From Sisyra terminalis (Eukaryota; Arthropoda; Insecta; Neuroptera; Sisyridae): a stretch of 64,000 nt of DNA. The notes beneath the pieces are model-generated. The model was not told where the DNA came from. It worked only from the letters and a program-made list of their open reading frames with translations, and searched no databases. Of this stretch, positions 62,366-64,000 are shown piece after piece (the first letter of the stretch is position 1; the number at the start of each line of letters is the position of its first letter). Position numbers and translations under genes: made by a program. Where the stretch lies: assembly GCA_958496175.1 (NCBI GenBank), contig OY292274.1, forward strand, positions 71,372,630-71,436,629. Direction: 5' to 3'.

Positions 62366-64000
62366 TGTTACAATAGATCTCTCGATTCTATGAAATCAGA
62401 TACAGATGCAGACATTCATAAATAATATTATCATAATTGATCGGAAAACTAATTACAATATAATTCACTCAAAAACACTCAAATTATTGAAAATGTCGAT
62501 CGTATCAGATTTGTTTTTTGCGAAGCAACTGATCCAGAAAATTTAATCTGTGTACAAACAAAAATTATACAATGTTAATATTTGAAACATCATCATAATA
62601 TGAGGAAATGACCTCTAAAGCATTATTTATACAGAGAGGTATACAAATTTTTTTTAATTCAGCGCTTTTATTTCCGCACATAATAGCTGGGTAAATTATT
62701 TTGTGATCATGTTCAAGGTGAAATCGTTTACTTTTTCATACAATTAGACAAGAGAACATAATTTGCAATCGTATCAGATAAATGTGTGGTTGTCAAAGAA
62801 GTTGGAATTAATTGTATCTATAAGATATAAGAATATACGGATTTGTTTCTGTGGAAATCATAAAGAGTATTCCTGGTTAAAATTAAATTTTATTTTCCCG
62901 CGCATATAATAATTTGGAAATAAAGTAAAACTATTTTCAAATCGCGTACTTCTTTACAGCATTTCAGGGGTGAAAGAAGATTTTTTTCGAATATTAATAA
63001 AAATGTTTTTAAGGAAATCATAAATTTAAAGATCAGTATGAATTTTCTTTGGAAAACGATATTTCACCTATGGTAATGTATTGTTTAGTAATTGTGGGCT
63101 ATCTTAATAATGTGAGTAATTTTTCTAGCCCTGTGCATTTGCGAGAAGAGCTCAAAAAAAATTTTTTTTTTTTGTTTACCATATAACTTTGGCGGCTCCA
63201 AAGCTTTTTCTTGTCCTAAAAAATCTCAAAACATTGGACTTACATTTAAAGTTCTAAGTAATACTTTCTGAATATTTCACCTGAAAAAAGAGACAAATTA
63301 AATGCGCAGTACGTTCCTTTTAAATTGACTATAAAAAATTACAATATTTATTTCCAACGTTCAACTTATTTCACTTAAACAGAACTTCTATTAGGACATT
63401 AGGTCATCTTTTTTCAACCCGTACAACTCACATGCCGAATATACCGTGCTATTGTAAATATGTGGGGGATTTAAATTGTACATAATTGATTTAAACTGAT
63501 TAAATGGTATATTTGTTTGAGAAAACTGTTCATATTTGATTCATGTTAAGTATATCATTTATAATATTGTGTGTAGGCAACCCAGCATACACTCATGTAT
63601 ATGTCAAGGTATCACGACTATAAAGAATTGATCGATAATTTTTTTCCAAGAAAAGCTGTAATCGAAGACAGGGCCGATCTTAGTCGGTGTGCAATGTGTT
63701 TACTGCACACGGGCGGCCAAAATACGGGGCGGCCGTAGGCCGCTTATAGTTATTATGAAACAAATTTTAATTTAATTAAGATTTTAGTTTAATTTTAATA
63801 TTTTTTATTGTTAATAATTTTTTTACAAATTGTTGTTATTAATATCAAAAATAATAGTTTTTATTTTTACAACTGTTATTGTAATTGTTGATTTTTGTCA
63901 CGTATACTAGAGTCTAATGTACGTTTGTGGAGTTATAAAATTCATTATGAATAATTATTTTTACATCGAATTTTTATAATCAAACTTTTATGTTAGCATG
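62366..64000. other. Upstream flank of gene 2, no gene seen
   Basis: AT-rich. A GC-rich scrap at 63665-63745 (GTGCAATGTGTTTACTGCAC, GGGGCGGCCGTAGGCCGC) looks like the end of a dispersed repeat. Confidence 0.5.

Noticed and set aside
1..64000. CRISPR arrays, operons, bacterial promoters, tRNA or rRNA genes
   Set aside because: The sequence is eukaryotic with spliced genes. No regular spacer arrays, tRNA boxes or rRNA cores were seen by eye; tRNAscan was not available.

Overview
The window looks like a stretch of nuclear DNA from an insect. It is very AT-rich, its genes have short introns with GT-AG borders and pyrimidine-rich acceptors, and it is full of non-autonomous transposons, including Helitrons of a type well known from Lepidoptera and found in other arthropods. 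I cannot name the order or species. No bacterial, viral or organelle gene was seen.

Only two genes can be assembled with confidence, both on the minus strand. Gene 1 occupies about 12.7-25.1 kb, and probable 5' UTR exons may reach 34.6 kb and even 56.8 kb. Four coding exons join in phase (24965..24534, 24292..24233, 22091..21634, 15408..12721) and give at least 1212 residues of a Ser/Pro/Arg/Gln-rich, mostly disordered protein with a few ordered islands. Its 3' end was not found, so it runs on into unrecognised small exons or past the left edge. The third-to-last listed exon (24292..24233) is a 60-nt microexon that can be skipped in frame. Gene 2 (62291..61045) has four exons and encodes a 185-residue secreted protein with the cysteine and sequence pattern of GM2-activator-like (ML superfamily) lipid-binding proteins. 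A TATA box and a polyadenylation signal flank it.

The rest is intron or intergenic DNA shaped by mobile elements. (i) Helitron-like elements begin with TC and end in a hairpin plus CTAGT, with copies at 11.1, 18.6, 23.3, 25.6, 29.6, 37.3, 40.6, 48.5 and 49.7 kb. (ii) Foldback elements of about 450 bp have a one-sided unique tail and 11-13 bp target duplications, at 3.2, 11.05, 35.0, 45.9 and 54.0 kb. (iii) hAT-like elements of about 1.5 kb have TAGGG termini, TIRs of about 300 bp and 8-bp target duplications, at 45.3 and 53.5 kb, with a broken copy at 29.25 kb; each intact copy carries a foldback at the same internal site. (iv) There is a TTAA MITE just upstream of exon 4 of gene 1, a 362-bp palindromic element at 51.7 kb, a multi-unit foldback at 27.2 kb, an inverted pair at 32.8/36.5 kb, and a family repeated near both ends of the window (0.9 and 57.9 kb).

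The least explained parts are the two GC-rich islets at 57.1-57.4 and 60.1-60.45 kb, the composite hAT/foldback element, and the identity of gene 1.
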